A stretch of 64,000 bases of DNA from Lentzea alba (GCF_011067745.1 NZ_JAAMPJ010000016.1:1-64000); one strand, 5' to 3'. Numbered from the stretch's first letter, positions 16,578 through 26,284 are shown. Numbers and translations are program-made. Notes: generated from the letters alone by a model not told the origin.

Positions 16578-17621
16578 ATGACCGAACTTCGCACCTTCCG
16601 TCTGCCCGAGACCGTCAGCGGTTCGGACGACGACGTCGAGCTCGGCCGCCGGCTCATCGCAGCCTGGCAGGCCGACGGGATTCTGCAGATCGCGACGGAC
16701 GCTACGCAGGACCGAACGACAGCGGCCGCCATGACGGCCAGCAGAAGGTTCTTCCACGGTTTGTCCCTCGAGGAGAAGTCACGCCTCGTGAGCGACCTGA
16801 CCTACGCCGGTTACATCGCATCCGGAGAAGAGGTCACCGACGGCATCGCGGACTATTCGGAGATCTTCACCGTCTGCAAGGACGTTCCGCTCGAGGACTC
16901 CCGCGTCGTCGACAGGTGGCCGTGCCACGGACCGGTGCCGTGGCCGGACGAGGACTACCGCGACGCCATGCGCGAGTTCATGGCGATGCTCGGCGACGCC
17001 GGCGAGAAGATCCTCAAGCTCACCGCACTGGGCTTCGGGGTCGACATCGACACGTTCACCAAGCTGACCGCCGACGGCTGGCACCACATGCGGGTGCTGC
17101 GCTTCCCCACCAGGTCCGAGACCGTCGACCGCGGCATCGGCGCCCACACCGACTACGGCATGCTCGTCCTGGCCGCGCAGGACGAGGTCGGCGGGCTCTA
17201 CGTCCGTCCGCCGATCGACGGAGAAGAACGGCCGCGCAACTGGCTCCCGGACGAGTCCGCCGCCGGGTGCTTCCAGGACGCGGAGGGCTGGACCTTCGTC
17301 GAACCCGTCGAGCACGTCTTCACCGTGTTCCCCGGCGACATCCTGCAGTTCCTCACCGGTGGCACACTGCTGTCCACTCCGCACAAGGTGCTGCTGAACA
17401 CCCGTGAACGGTTCACGATGGCGTACTTCCACGAGCCGAACTTCGAAGCTGTGGTGCGCCCTCTGGACGACCCTCATGGCGAGGACGCGATCCACTACGG
17501 AACGCACTTCACCAACATGTTCATGCGCTGCTACCCCGACCGCGTCACGACGCGGCGCATCCTCGAGGAAGACCGGCTGACCGTGCTCAGCGAACTCCGT
17601 TCTGGGGTTCGTCACTCCTGA
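16578..17621 (+). CDS. efe: Ethylene-forming enzyme (2-oxoglutarate/arginine-dependent Fe(II) oxygenase)
   Basis: 347 residues that align almost end to end with the Pseudomonas syringae ethylene-forming enzyme, with one inserted residue. Known active-site positions are kept, each shifted by +1: Fe ligands H190, D192, H269; 2-oxoglutarate Arg R278; arginine-site E85, T87, R172, Y193, R317, C318 and Y319; F284 is also kept. Long stretches such as [22 protein letters not shown] and [12 protein letters not shown] are near-identical. The family converts 2-oxoglutarate to ethylene and CO2 while hydroxylating arginine. ATG 16578 matches the Pseudomonas N-terminus; an in-frame ATG at 16542 is possible. 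It overlaps the next, convergent gene by 35 bp. Confidence 0.95.
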   Translation: MTELRTFRLPETVSGSDDDVELGRRLIAAWQADGILQIATDATQDRTTAAAMTASRRFFHGLSLEEKSRLVSDLTYAGYIASGEEVTDGIADYSEIFTVCKDVPLEDSRVVDRWPCHGPVPWPDEDYRDAMREFMAMLGDAGEKILKLTALGFGVDIDTFTKLTADGWHHMRVLRFPTRSETVDRGIGAHTDYGMLVLAAQDEVGGLYVRPPIDGEERPRNWLPDESAAGCFQDAEGWTFVEPVEHVFTVFPGDILQFLTGGTLLSTPHKVLLNTRERFTMAYFHEPNFEAVVRPLDDPHGEDAIHYGTHFTNMFMRCYPDRVTTRRILEEDRLTVLSELRSGVRHS

Positions 17622-18591
17622 ACGGCATGATCAGGTCGAGCAGGCGGGCCGTGGCGCGGTACTCCGCGACGCGGTCCGCGAACGGCCGCTGCACGATCCG
17701 GTGCACTGAGTCTTTCGACAGCCGCTCGTAGGCCGGAACCGTGTCGTTGCCGAGGAAGTCCCACCGCGCCGCCCGGTCCGCGTAGTTGAAGGCGGGCAAC
17801 GGACCGCCGAACAACGGCCGGAACCGCGCCGGGGTCTTCCCTCCCGGCACCGGCATCGGGCCGGCCATCGTGATCGCGTACGTGATGACCTCGCCGGGCG
17901 GCAGCAACCGGGAGCGCATCCGGTCGAACTGCTCGGCGATCACCAGGTTCTGCTCGCGCGACGAGAACTCCAGGACGGCCTGCGCCGGATCCGCCCACGC
18001 CGCGGTCGTGTCCGCGTCGATGATGCCCGCGTCGCGCATCTCCTCCACGGCCTTGATCCCACCGTCGAGGTAGGCGGCGTGCATCGCGCCGAGGTCCATG
18101 AAGATGTGCTTCTGCATGGACATCAGCATCGACGAGAACCAGCGCAGCTCCGGCACCGAGCCGAGGTCGAGCATGCCGGCGGCGAACGCGGGCGCGCCGA
18201 TGTTCGCGAAACCCATCCACCGCAACGTGTCCGGGTTCTGCAGGTACAGCTTCGCGTAGAAGTCGTAGACGGCGAAGATCGTCGCGCGGTTGGCCTCGGC
18301 GGAGCGCTGCGGGTCCCACTCGGACAACGGCACGCCCGCGGCCTCGGCGGCGCGGACGATCCAGTACTGCCACAGCAACGCCTTGAACCTGGCCGGCGCG
18401 ATGCCCTTGCCGCGGTAGTCCTTCAGCGCGTGCTCCAGCGCGGCGCGGTCGTAAGGCAGGTCGGGGTGGACACCGCCTCGCTGTTCGCCGTTTCCGTTGG
18501 TCAGCGGCAGATCCAGGTAGTCCACCGTGTCCGCCTTGGTGGCACCCATGCTGGTGAGCACGAGCGCCGCCACAACCATGAGCACACGCAT
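17587..18591 (-). CDS. Secreted protein of unknown function
   Basis: 334 residues. Residues 1-19 (MRVLMVVAALVLTSMGATKA) form a Sec signal peptide cut near Ala-Asp. The mature part is rich in Trp, Tyr and Met and mostly helical, with no cysteine and no motif I recognise. The start was moved to ATG 18591 because the upstream extension is charged and the signal peptide begins there; TACGAT ends 7-9 nt before it. The 3' end overlaps the ethylene-forming enzyme gene by 35 bp, tail to tail. Confidence 0.75.
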   Translation of the reverse strand: MRVLMVVAALVLTSMGATKADTVDYLDLPLTNGNGEQRGGVHPDLPYDRAALEHALKDYRGKGIAPARFKALLWQYWIVRAAEAAGVPLSEWDPQRSAEANRATIFAVYDFYAKLYLQNPDTLRWMGFANIGAPAFAAGMLDLGSVPELRWFSSMLMSMQKHIFMDLGAMHAAYLDGGIKAVEEMRDAGIIDADTTAAWADPAQAVLEFSSREQNLVIAEQFDRMRSRLLPPGEVITYAITMAGPMPVPGGKTPARFRPLFGGPLPAFNYADRAARWDFLGNDTVPAYERLSKDSVHRIVQRPFADRVAEYRATARLLDLIMPFRSDEPQNGVR

Positions 18592-18735
18592 AAATGCGAA
18601 TCGTAGTGTGCGAAAGCGGCGATTTCGTTCACAGTCGCCTCCGGACAAGCAATGTTTTGCGTGTTCGTTAGCACTTTCGCCGTCGATGGGCCATCGATCT
18701 CAACGGCCTACTCCTTCTGCCTATACCGTGCACGA

Positions 18736-19404
18736 GTGACTCTTGAGGTTTCCTTGATCCAGGCGGTCCGGACAGGGCTGGAGGAACGCGCGGATCCGGC
18801 GAAAGCGCTGGAGATGCAGGCCTACATGAAGTCCGACATGCCGTTCCGGGGAGTACAGAAACCGGGACGCGTGGCGCTGCTGCGCTCATTGCCCCGCATC
18901 GACGACCGCGACGAGTGGTTCGACACCGTCCAAACGTTGTGGCGCGAGGCGACGTATCGCGAAGAGCGGTACGTGGCGTTGTCGTTGAGCGGGGACAAGC
19001 GGTTTCAGTCCGTTCAACTGATGCCCTGGTTCGACGAGATGATCGTGACCGGCGCGTGGTGGGATTTCGTGGACGAGATCGCGTCGAAGCTGGTGGGGCC
19101 GTTGCTGCGGTCCTCGCCCGAGGTGATCAGGCCGCAGCTGCTCGAGTGGTCGACCGACGAGGACCGGTGGCGGCGCCGGACGTCGATCATCTGCCAGCTC
19201 GGGGCCAAGGGCGCGACCGACGTGGACCTGCTGACCGCGTGCGTCGACGCCAACGTGGACGATCCCGACTTCTTCCTGCGCAAGGGGATCGGCTGGGCGC
19301 TGCGGGAGTTCGCGAAGACCGAACCCGGCTGGGTGCGGGCGTTCGTCGAGGCCAGGCCGGGGCTGTCGCCGCTGTCACGGCGTGAGGCCCTGAAGCACCT
19401 CTAG
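18736..19404 (+). CDS. DNA alkylation repair protein, AlkD family
   Basis: 222 residues of HEAT-like repeats, as in AlkD glycosylases that remove bulky or positively charged N3/N7-alkylpurines without flipping the base. Family marks: YVALSL, the WWDFVDEIASKLVG segment carrying the catalytic Asp and an aromatic, the Arg of RRRTSIICQL, and FFLRKGIGWALREFAK. GTG 18736 was chosen; a -10-like TATACC lies 9 nt upstream. A GNAT gene follows 10 bp later, so the two may be an operon. Confidence 0.88.
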   Translation: MTLEVSLIQAVRTGLEERADPAKALEMQAYMKSDMPFRGVQKPGRVALLRSLPRIDDRDEWFDTVQTLWREATYREERYVALSLSGDKRFQSVQLMPWFDEMIVTGAWWDFVDEIASKLVGPLLRSSPEVIRPQLLEWSTDEDRWRRRTSIICQLGAKGATDVDLLTACVDANVDDPDFFLRKGIGWALREFAKTEPGWVRAFVEARPGLSPLSRREALKHL

Positions 19405-19414
19405 GGTTGATCAC

Positions 19415-19978
19415 ATGCTGGGGACGCACGTGCGGCTGGAGCCGCTGTCGCTGGAGCACGCCGGGGAGCTGTTCGAGGTCACCCGTGACCCGGACATCTG
19501 GACGTGGCTGTTGAGCCGTCAGCCCGAGACCGTCGACCACATGCGGGCGTGGATCAGCGCGGCGCTGGCCACGCGGGAGGCGTTCGCGCAGATCGAGGTC
19601 GCCACCGGACGCGTGGTGGGGACGACGTCGTTCTACGAGGTGGCGCCGGAGCACCGCAGGCTGGTGATCGGCTACACGATCGTCGGCAGCGCGTGGCACG
19701 GCACGGCGATCAACCCCGAGGCCAAGCTGCTGTTGCTGACCGAGGCGTTCGACGTGCGCGGCGCGCTGCGGGTGGCCTGGTACACCGACGCGTCGAACGT
19801 CCGCTCGCAGCGGGCCGTCGAGAAGCTCGGCGCGGCGAAGGACGGGGTGCTGCGGGCGAACATCACGCGGCCGGACGGATCCCAGCGCGACACGGTCGTC
19901 TACTCGATGGTCGCGGCGGAATGGCCCGCGGCGCGCGAACGGCTGGTCAGCCGTGTTTCGCGCGACCCGAATAGGTGA
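19415..19978 (+). CDS. GNAT family N-acetyltransferase (RimJ/RimL-like)
   Basis: 187 residues. Begins GTHVRLEPLSLEHAGELFE, typical of RimJ/RimL-type GNATs; the central strand IGYTIVGSAWHGTAINPEAKLLLLTEAF corresponds to the acetyl-CoA-binding region, and NVRSQRAVEKLGA is the usual late helix. The substrate cannot be told. TAGGGT (19402-19407) lies 7 nt before the ATG, so it may be transcribed separately from alkD. It overlaps the convergent secreted-protein gene by 32 bp. Confidence 0.88.
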   Translation: MLGTHVRLEPLSLEHAGELFEVTRDPDIWTWLLSRQPETVDHMRAWISAALATREAFAQIEVATGRVVGTTSFYEVAPEHRRLVIGYTIVGSAWHGTAINPEAKLLLLTEAFDVRGALRVAWYTDASNVRSQRAVEKLGAAKDGVLRANITRPDGSQRDTVVYSMVAAEWPAARERLVSRVSRDPNR

Positions 19979-20444
19979 GCGGGAAGACGAGCTCGGCGCA
20001 CGCGGCCGGAACGTCCGTGGAGACCTGAACCTTCATGGTGACCTCGACCGCGCCTCCGGCGGGGATCTCCACGATGTTCGTGAGCGGCACGACGCTCAGC
20101 ACGCCGGCCGGGCAGGCCGTGACGCGCTGCTGGGTGGCGTCGAGTGGCTGGCCCGGCACCGCGGACAGGCTCTCGACGATGATGTCGACGGGGTTCGGGT
20201 TGGACAGCCGGACCTTGCGCTCGCCCTCGGCACCCGGTGTGAGCTCCACGGGCGCGCCGGAGATGTCGTTGATCTCGAACGGCTTGAGCTGCTGCATGCC
20301 CGACTCGCCGCTGCTCACGGAGTACGCCATGGCCGGCGGCTGCGGCTTGGGCCACGTGAGGTGCATGGCCGCCACGACAGCCGCGCCGAGCATGAGGATC
20401 GTCAACGACACGGCGATCTCAAGGCGCGGACCCAGACTACGCAT
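19947..20444 (-). CDS. Small exported protein, type B
   Basis: 165 residues with an uncleaved signal-anchor or signal peptide at residues 10-30. The mature part is a beta-rich domain with PFEINDISGAPVELTPG, VRLSNPNPVDIIVESL and the C-terminal LVFPLTYSG. The same plan, down to the terminal LVFPLTYSG, occurs in the protein at 21540, so they are paralogues. Two cysteines may form a disulfide. It is 281 bp from its operon neighbour, behind a separate regulatory region with a structured leader. No sortase motif. Confidence 0.8.
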   Translation of the reverse strand: MRSLGPRLEIAVSLTILMLGAAVVAAMHLTWPKPQPPAMAYSVSSGESGMQQLKPFEINDISGAPVELTPGAEGERKVRLSNPNPVDIIVESLSAVPGQPLDATQQRVTACPAGVLSVVPLTNIVEIPAGGAVEVTMKVQVSTDVPAACAELVFPLTYSGRAKHG

Positions 20445-20725
20445 GGCGCAACTCTCCAGAGTTGTTGCTCCAGGCGGTGGGTTCGCCTCTAGCTCCCCAC
20501 CGGACCGGCGACCAACTCGCCCGGTGGTTCATCGCTTCGCCCCTCGGCCCTAGCGGGCCGCGCCGCCAATCTTGGAGAAGCTTCACGTACTGCGCAAGCG
20601 TCCGACGGGCGCCGATTTCCCCTTGTAATGCGGGACCTTTGGCACCTTGACAGCTACGCAGGGCTACCACCTGCTGGTTTGATCCCAAATCCCGATCTGC
20701 GGGACTCGACCGATCGAATGAACTT
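20445..20725 (-). promoter_or_regulatory. Promoter region and structured leader of the type B gene
   Basis: Intergenic stretch read leftward. CCAATCTTGGAGAAGCTTCA (20566-20585) matches an element before the other secreted-protein unit at 17 of 20 bases. Between it and the start are three inverted repeats: 20545-20560 (CGGCCC/GGGCCG), 20475-20502 (CGGTGGG/CCCACCG) and 20449-20464 (CAACTCT/AGAGTTG). The last encloses the GGAG ribosome-binding site, which could allow translational control. I do not recognise a known riboswitch. Confidence 0.5.
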
Positions 20726-21082
20726 TCACGAACAATCTATCTGTGTGTGACTCGTCGACCAGCTGCCGACCGTGGCCTGAACCCGAACACGGCTGATCGA
20801 GTCGGGCACGGAGTACGTCAGAGCGGACGTGGTGCCGCTGTTGGCGTACGGCGCGTTGGCCCCGTTTCCCTGTTGCCACAATACTGTGTACATAGAGGCG
20901 CCCGGCACCGGCTCCCACTTCACGACCGTCGGGGTGCCCTTCGCGCACGAAGTGATCACCAACGGCTGGACGGTCCCCGCCTTCGCCTTCGCCGTTCCGG
21001 GCGCGTTCGTCTCCCAGGCCGCCGAGGCGGGCTGTGCCGCGAGCAGGCACAGCACCGCGGTGGCGACCACGACCCGGCTCAT
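20726..21082 (-). CDS. Small secreted protein, fibronectin-III-like
   Basis: 118 residues. A signal peptide of about 20 residues ends at PASA, and the mature protein begins AAWETNAPGTAKAKAG, the same opening as its upstream neighbours. The following VVKWEPVPGASMYTVLW and the final VRVQATVGSWSTS look like one fibronectin-III-type beta sandwich; two cysteines could pair. It overlaps the gene before it by 4 bp and is the last of its operon. Confidence 0.8.
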   Translation of the reverse strand: MSRVVVATAVLCLLAAQPASAAWETNAPGTAKAKAGTVQPLVITSCAKGTPTVVKWEPVPGASMYTVLWQQGNGANAPYANSGTTSALTYSVPDSISRVRVQATVGSWSTSHTQIDCS

Positions 21083-21543
21083 GCCCCGGTCCCGCTCGCG
21101 ATCGTGACGACGACCGGCACGTCGATCGTCGCGCCCTGACAGGAGTTGGGGGCGTTCAACGCCATCGAGACGCTGAACGTGATGGGCACCGCGGCGCTGT
21201 TGGCGGCGAGCTGGGTGCCGGGGAACCGTTCGGTGAACGAGACACCGCAGGTCGCCGGGCCGTTCGGCGCGATCGACATGACCGTCACGGGGTACGGGTT
21301 GGGGTTCGCCACCGCGACGACGGCGTTGCCGGTGCCGCCGGGGTAGAGGGAACCGGTGGTGACCGCGCCGCCGGTCACCACCGGAGCCAGTGCGGTGCCC
21401 GCCTTGGTGGTGGCACTGCCGGTACCGGAGCTCGTCCAGGCCGCGTAGGCGACGCCCGAACCGAGGGCGGCCGTCATGACCGCGAAGACGATGACGCCAC
21501 GGCGGACGTACCGCCGACGGGCGAGTTCCCTGAAGCTGATCAT
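21079..21543 (-). CDS. Small secreted protein, type A
   Basis: 154 residues. A basic N-terminus (RRRYVRR) and hydrophobic segment end at SGVAYA, giving a mature start AAWTSSGTGSATTKAGT. The remainder is a beta-rich domain with LYPGGTGNAVVAVANPNPYPVTVMSI and a late cysteine pair. It is paralogous to the product at 21933. The ATG overlaps the preceding gene's stop by 4 bp. A longer frame in the same register reads antisense-free into the upstream genes but has no export signal. Confidence 0.82.
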   Translation of the reverse strand: MISFRELARRRYVRRGVIVFAVMTAALGSGVAYAAWTSSGTGSATTKAGTALAPVVTGGAVTTGSLYPGGTGNAVVAVANPNPYPVTVMSIAPNGPATCGVSFTERFPGTQLAANSAAVPITFSVSMALNAPNSCQGATIDVPVVVTIASGTGA

Positions 21544-21929
21544 GGCTTGATGGCCGTTCCCGAGTAGGTGAGGGGGAAGACGAGGTTCTTGCAGGCGTCC
21601 GGCGCGGTGCGGGCCATCCGGACGGTGAGGTTCACGTCGGCGACGCTGTTCCTGGCGACGAGGACCGGGGCCACAAGGGCCTGCACGGTCACCGCGTTCG
21701 CCGGGCAGTTCGGGGAGGGCCGCCCGACCGAGGTGTCGAGCCGGGTGACTTTGATGTCCTGGTTGTTGGGGTTGGTGACCCGCACCTTGCGGGTCACCGT
21801 CCCACCGGGGACCAACCCCGTGACGGCGCCGACGTCCGCGATCGTGAACGCCTTGGCGGGGTTGTCCGCCGCGCTGGAAACGGGTGAGAGAACCAGCAGC
21901 GCGGTGAGCACGATCAGGGCGCGGCGCAT
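21540..21929 (-). CDS. Small secreted protein, type B
   Basis: 129 residues with a signal peptide of about 20 residues (cleavage near SSA). The mature domain carries AFTIADVGAVTGLVPGG, VRVTNPNNQDIKVTRL, three cysteines and the terminal LVFPLTYSG shared with the protein at 19947. It lies 3 bp after the type A gene upstream and overlaps the next type A gene by 4 bp, so the operon runs A-B-A-FnIII. Surface location is inferred; function unknown. Confidence 0.82.
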   Translation of the reverse strand: MRRALIVLTALLVLSPVSSAADNPAKAFTIADVGAVTGLVPGGTVTRKVRVTNPNNQDIKVTRLDTSVGRPSPNCPANAVTVQALVAPVLVARNSVADVNLTVRMARTAPDACKNLVFPLTYSGTAIKP

Positions 21930-21932
21930 CGC

Positions 21933-22376
21933 TCAGCTCGCGGCGGAGACGAGCTGAGCGGTCAGCGGCAGCGTGAAGGTCTGCGACTTGCAGCTGTCGG
22001 TGGCATCGCCGTTCATGGTCGCCTGCAGCGTGTAGGTGCCGGACTGGCCCGCGGCGATCGTGCCCTGGTCGGCCACGGCGGCGCTGGTGACCGTGCCGGC
22101 GGCACAGCCGGAGGCCGTCAGCTGCGACACACCCGCGCTGATCGAGGCGACCGAGACGGGGTAGCCGTTCGGGTTGTCGATCGTGACCTGGAAGCTGACG
22201 GTGGCACCGGGGTACAGGCCGCCCGCGCCGGCGACCGGGCTGATCGTCGAGTCGACGCTCGTGGTGGAGCCGACCGTGCCGGAACCGGAGCCGGTGCTGG
22301 ACCACGCGGCGTAGGCGACGCTTCCGCCGACGGCCAGAACGGCGACTGCTGCGATTACTGCGGTGCGCTTGCGCAT
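21933..22376 (-). CDS. Small secreted protein, type A, first gene of the operon
   Basis: 147 residues. Signal peptide MRKRTAVIAAVAVLAVGGSV..AYA, then mature AAWSSTGSGSGTVGS and a beta-rich domain with GGLYPGATVSFQVTIDNPNGYPVSVASI. Three cysteines lie in the second half. AGGAGA stands 5 nt before the ATG at 22376; the longer open frame starting at 22433 lacks a signal peptide at its end and was rejected. Paralogue of the protein at 21079. No sorting motif or lipobox, so it is probably released or held by partners. Confidence 0.83.
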   Translation of the reverse strand: MRKRTAVIAAVAVLAVGGSVAYAAWSSTGSGSGTVGSTTSVDSTISPVAGAGGLYPGATVSFQVTIDNPNGYPVSVASISAGVSQLTASGCAAGTVTSAAVADQGTIAAGQSGTYTLQATMNGDATDSCKSQTFTLPLTAQLVSAAS

Positions 22377-22412
22377 GTGGTTCTCCTGGGGTGGTGCTCG
22401 GTGGGTACGGCA

Positions 22413-22432
22413 CCAAGTTTGGAGAACCTTCA
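22413..22432 (-). promoter_or_regulatory. Shared 20-bp element upstream of the secreted-protein operon
   Basis: CCAAGTTTGGAGAACCTTCA, 36 bp before the ATG, matches 20566-20585 at 17 of 20 positions. It includes the small palindrome CCAA-NN-TTGG. A -10-like TAGTGA directly precedes it on the minus strand, so the element would lie at the transcription start and could bind a regulator common to both units. Confidence 0.5.
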
Positions 22433-22550
22433 ATCACTACACAGCGTGCACAAGACACCAGAAAAGGGACCCTGGCGGCACTGTTGTCAAACGGCATGGA
22501 AGGGCTACCCGCGCCCGCGGACTAGAGGTCAAAGCCTTTATGACGCGGAA

Positions 22551-22581
22551 AGGCCCGGGATTCTCGAAGAATCCCGGGCCT
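22551..22581 (-). terminator. Terminator after pheT
   Basis: Perfect 14-bp stem AGGCCCGGGATTCT / AGAATCCCGGGCCT with loop CGA, 16 bp past the pheT stop. The stem is strong and the U-tract poor. Confidence 0.8.
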
Positions 22582-22597
22582 CACCAAGTGTAACTGA

Positions 22598-25075
22598 TTA
22601 AGCGCGGAGGGCTGCACCCAAACGTTCGGCGGCGGCCGCGACGGCCGTATCGCGAGCATTAGTCGCTTCTTCCACCGTGAGCGTGCGGTCCGGCGCGCGG
22701 AAGCGCAAGGAATACGCGAGCGACTTCTTGCCCTCGCCCACCTGCTCACCCGTGTAAACGTCGAACAGGCGAATGTCCTCGAGCAGTTCGCCCGCGGAAC
22801 CACCGAGCACCTCGGACACCGACTGCACCGGCACGCCGGCGTCGACGACGAGCGCGACGTCCAGCAGCACCGGCGGATACGGCGACACCATCGGGGCCGG
22901 GCGGCGGTCGTCCAGCGGCAGCGCGTCCAGGTCGAGCTCGAACGCCACGGTCCGCTTGGGCAGGCCCAGCGCCTCGATCACCTTCGGGTGCAGCTCACCG
23001 GCGTGACCGACGGGCCAGTCGCCCACCCGCAGCTCGGCACAACGGCCGGGGTGCCACGGCAGCAGGTCCGAGGCCACGACACGCAGCTGCACGCCGTACG
23101 CCTGACCGACCCGGCGGGCCGCCTCGACGGCGTCCGACCAGTCGGCGATGCGGCCCTTGCCCCACCAGCCAGCGAGCTCGCGGTGGCCGGTCAGCACACC
23201 CGCGACGTGCAGCGGCTGCTGCGGCAGCGCGGCGAGCATCGAGGCGACCTCGGCCTCGGTGGGCCGGCGGTCGACACCCAGGGAAGGCACCGGAACCTGT
23301 TGCGCGCGCGGCAAAGTCACCTGCGCGATGTTGTACAGCGCGACGTCCTTCGCACCACGGGCCAGGTTGCGCTGCAGCGTCTCCAGCAGGCCCGGCAGCA
23401 GGGTGGTGGCGAGGACGTTCTTGTCCGCCTCCAACGGGTTCAGCACGCCGACCGTGTTGCGCCGGACGTCGTCCTCAGCGAGCCCGAACGCGTCGAACAC
23501 CGACGGGTCGATGAACGGGAACGGCTTGACCTCGACGAAACCGGCCTCGGCCAGCGTGCGCCACACCGTGCGGCGACGGCGCTGCTGCTCGGTCAGGCCG
23601 CGGCCGGCAGGAGCGGGCGGCAGCACCGAGGGGATCGTGTCGTACCCCTCCAGCCGCAGCACCTCCTCCACCAGGTCGGCGGGCTGCACGAGGTCCGCGC
23701 GCCACGTCGGCGGCACGGCCGTGACGATCGTCTGGCCCTCCTCCGAGGTGGTGACGGAGACCTGGCAGCCGATCTGGCCGAGCCGGCGGGCGGTGACGCC
23801 CCGCGCGTAGCGGACGCCCGCGATGCGGTCCGGCAGGTCGATCGGCATCGACACCGGCTCCGGCAGCGCGGGAACGCCGACGTCGGTCCGGCCGGGCTTG
23901 ATCTGGCCCTCGGCGTAGTGGTTGAGCAGCTTGGCGGCCCGCTCCAGCGCCACCGGCGCGAGAGCCGGGTCGACCGTGCGTTCGAAGCGCTTCGCGGCCT
24001 CGGACGGCAGCTTGTGCCGGCGGACCGTGCGCGCGATGGACGCCGGGTCCCAGTTCGCGGCCTCCAGCAGGATGTCCGAGGACGTGTCCTGGACCTCCGT
24101 GGACGCGCCACCCATGACACCGGCCAGCGAGATCACGCCGGAGTCGTCGGAGATGACGATGTCGTCGGTGTCGAGAGCGCGCACCGAGTCGTCCAGCGTC
24201 GTGAGCTTCTCCCCCGCCAGCGCACGACGCACCGTCAGCGCGCCGGAGAGCGAGGAAGCGTCGAACGCGTGCAGCGGCTGACCGAGTTCGAGCATCACGT
24301 AGTTCGTGACGTCGACCGGCAGCGAGATCGAGCGCATGCCCGCGAGCATCAGGCGGCGGCGCATCCACCACGGCGTCGGCGCGGTCGGGTCGACACCGGT
24401 CACCCGGCGCGCGACGAACCGCGAGCAGCCGGTGCGGTCCTCGATGTGGACCGGCCAGGCCTCGCCCTCGGGCTCCGGGATCTCGATGACGCCGGGGTCG
24501 CCGAACGGCACGTCCAGCGCGCACGCGATCTCACGGGCCAGGCCGCGAACCGAGAACGCGTAGCCGCGGTCCGGGGTCGGCGCGAGCTCGATGACGCTGT
24601 CGTTCAGCCCCAGCAGCTCCATGGCGTCGTCGCCGGGCTGCGCGGTGCCGGTGGGCAGCACGAGGATGCCGGAGTGGTCGTCGCCGATGCCGAGCTCGTC
24701 GGCGGCGCAGATCATGCCCTGCGACACGCGGCCGTACGTCTTGCGCTCGGCGATCGTGAATTCACCCGGCAGCACGGCGCCGGGCAGCGCGACGACGACC
24801 GAGTCGCCCTCGACGAAGTTCGTGGCACCGCAGATGATGTTGTTGACCTGCTCGGGGCCGACCTCGACCTGGCAGTAGCGGATCGGCTTCTTGAACTCGG
24901 TGAGCTCCTCGATGGCGACGACGCGACCGGCGACGATCGGGCCGGTCACGGGACCGAGCGGGCTCACCTCCTCGACCTCGATGCCGATGCGGGTGAACGC
25001 CTCGGCGAGCTCGTCGGGCGTGGGGACTTCGTCGAAACCGAGGTGTTCGACCAGCCAGCTGACCGGGACGCGCAT
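22598..25075 (-). CDS. pheT: Phenylalanine--tRNA ligase, beta subunit
   Basis: 825 residues. The order of domains is normal: EMAP/tRNA-binding-like domain (about 40-150, GRVVAIEEL...ICGATN), B3/B4 editing region, B5 DNA-binding-like domain, core catalytic-like domain and the C-terminal ferredoxin-like anticodon-binding domain (YPPVLLDVALVVDAGVPVQSV...). With PheS it forms the alpha2-beta2 synthetase. ATG 25075 follows the pheS stop by 5 bp, with GGAGGC inside the end of pheS. The open frame continues upstream but only antiparallel to nothing useful, through pheS in another register. Confidence 0.97.
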   Translation of the reverse strand: MRVPVSWLVEHLGFDEVPTPDELAEAFTRIGIEVEEVSPLGPVTGPIVAGRVVAIEELTEFKKPIRYCQVEVGPEQVNNIICGATNFVEGDSVVVALPGAVLPGEFTIAERKTYGRVSQGMICAADELGIGDDHSGILVLPTGTAQPGDDAMELLGLNDSVIELAPTPDRGYAFSVRGLAREIACALDVPFGDPGVIEIPEPEGEAWPVHIEDRTGCSRFVARRVTGVDPTAPTPWWMRRRLMLAGMRSISLPVDVTNYVMLELGQPLHAFDASSLSGALTVRRALAGEKLTTLDDSVRALDTDDIVISDDSGVISLAGVMGGASTEVQDTSSDILLEAANWDPASIARTVRRHKLPSEAAKRFERTVDPALAPVALERAAKLLNHYAEGQIKPGRTDVGVPALPEPVSMPIDLPDRIAGVRYARGVTARRLGQIGCQVSVTTSEEGQTIVTAVPPTWRADLVQPADLVEEVLRLEGYDTIPSVLPPAPAGRGLTEQQRRRRTVWRTLAEAGFVEVKPFPFIDPSVFDAFGLAEDDVRRNTVGVLNPLEADKNVLATTLLPGLLETLQRNLARGAKDVALYNIAQVTLPRAQQVPVPSLGVDRRPTEAEVASMLAALPQQPLHVAGVLTGHRELAGWWGKGRIADWSDAVEAARRVGQAYGVQLRVVASDLLPWHPGRCAELRVGDWPVGHAGELHPKVIEALGLPKRTVAFELDLDALPLDDRRPAPMVSPYPPVLLDVALVVDAGVPVQSVSEVLGGSAGELLEDIRLFDVYTGEQVGEGKKSLAYSLRFRAPDRTLTVEEATNARDTAVAAAAERLGAALRA

Positions 25076-25080
25076 CCGGA

Positions 25081-26199
<1,119 letters not shown>

Positions 26200-26284
26200 C
26201 TAGTAGGTGGCGTGTTGACCACTCCCGGACGTTCCGTTAAAGAGCGGCACTGGCCCCTTATGCGTCCCTAGGATGGGCGGCATC

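Noticed and set aside
22434-22597. Possible gene between the secreted-protein operon and pheT
   Set aside because: Short frames here start poorly and overlap the pheT terminator; only regulatory motifs are supportable.
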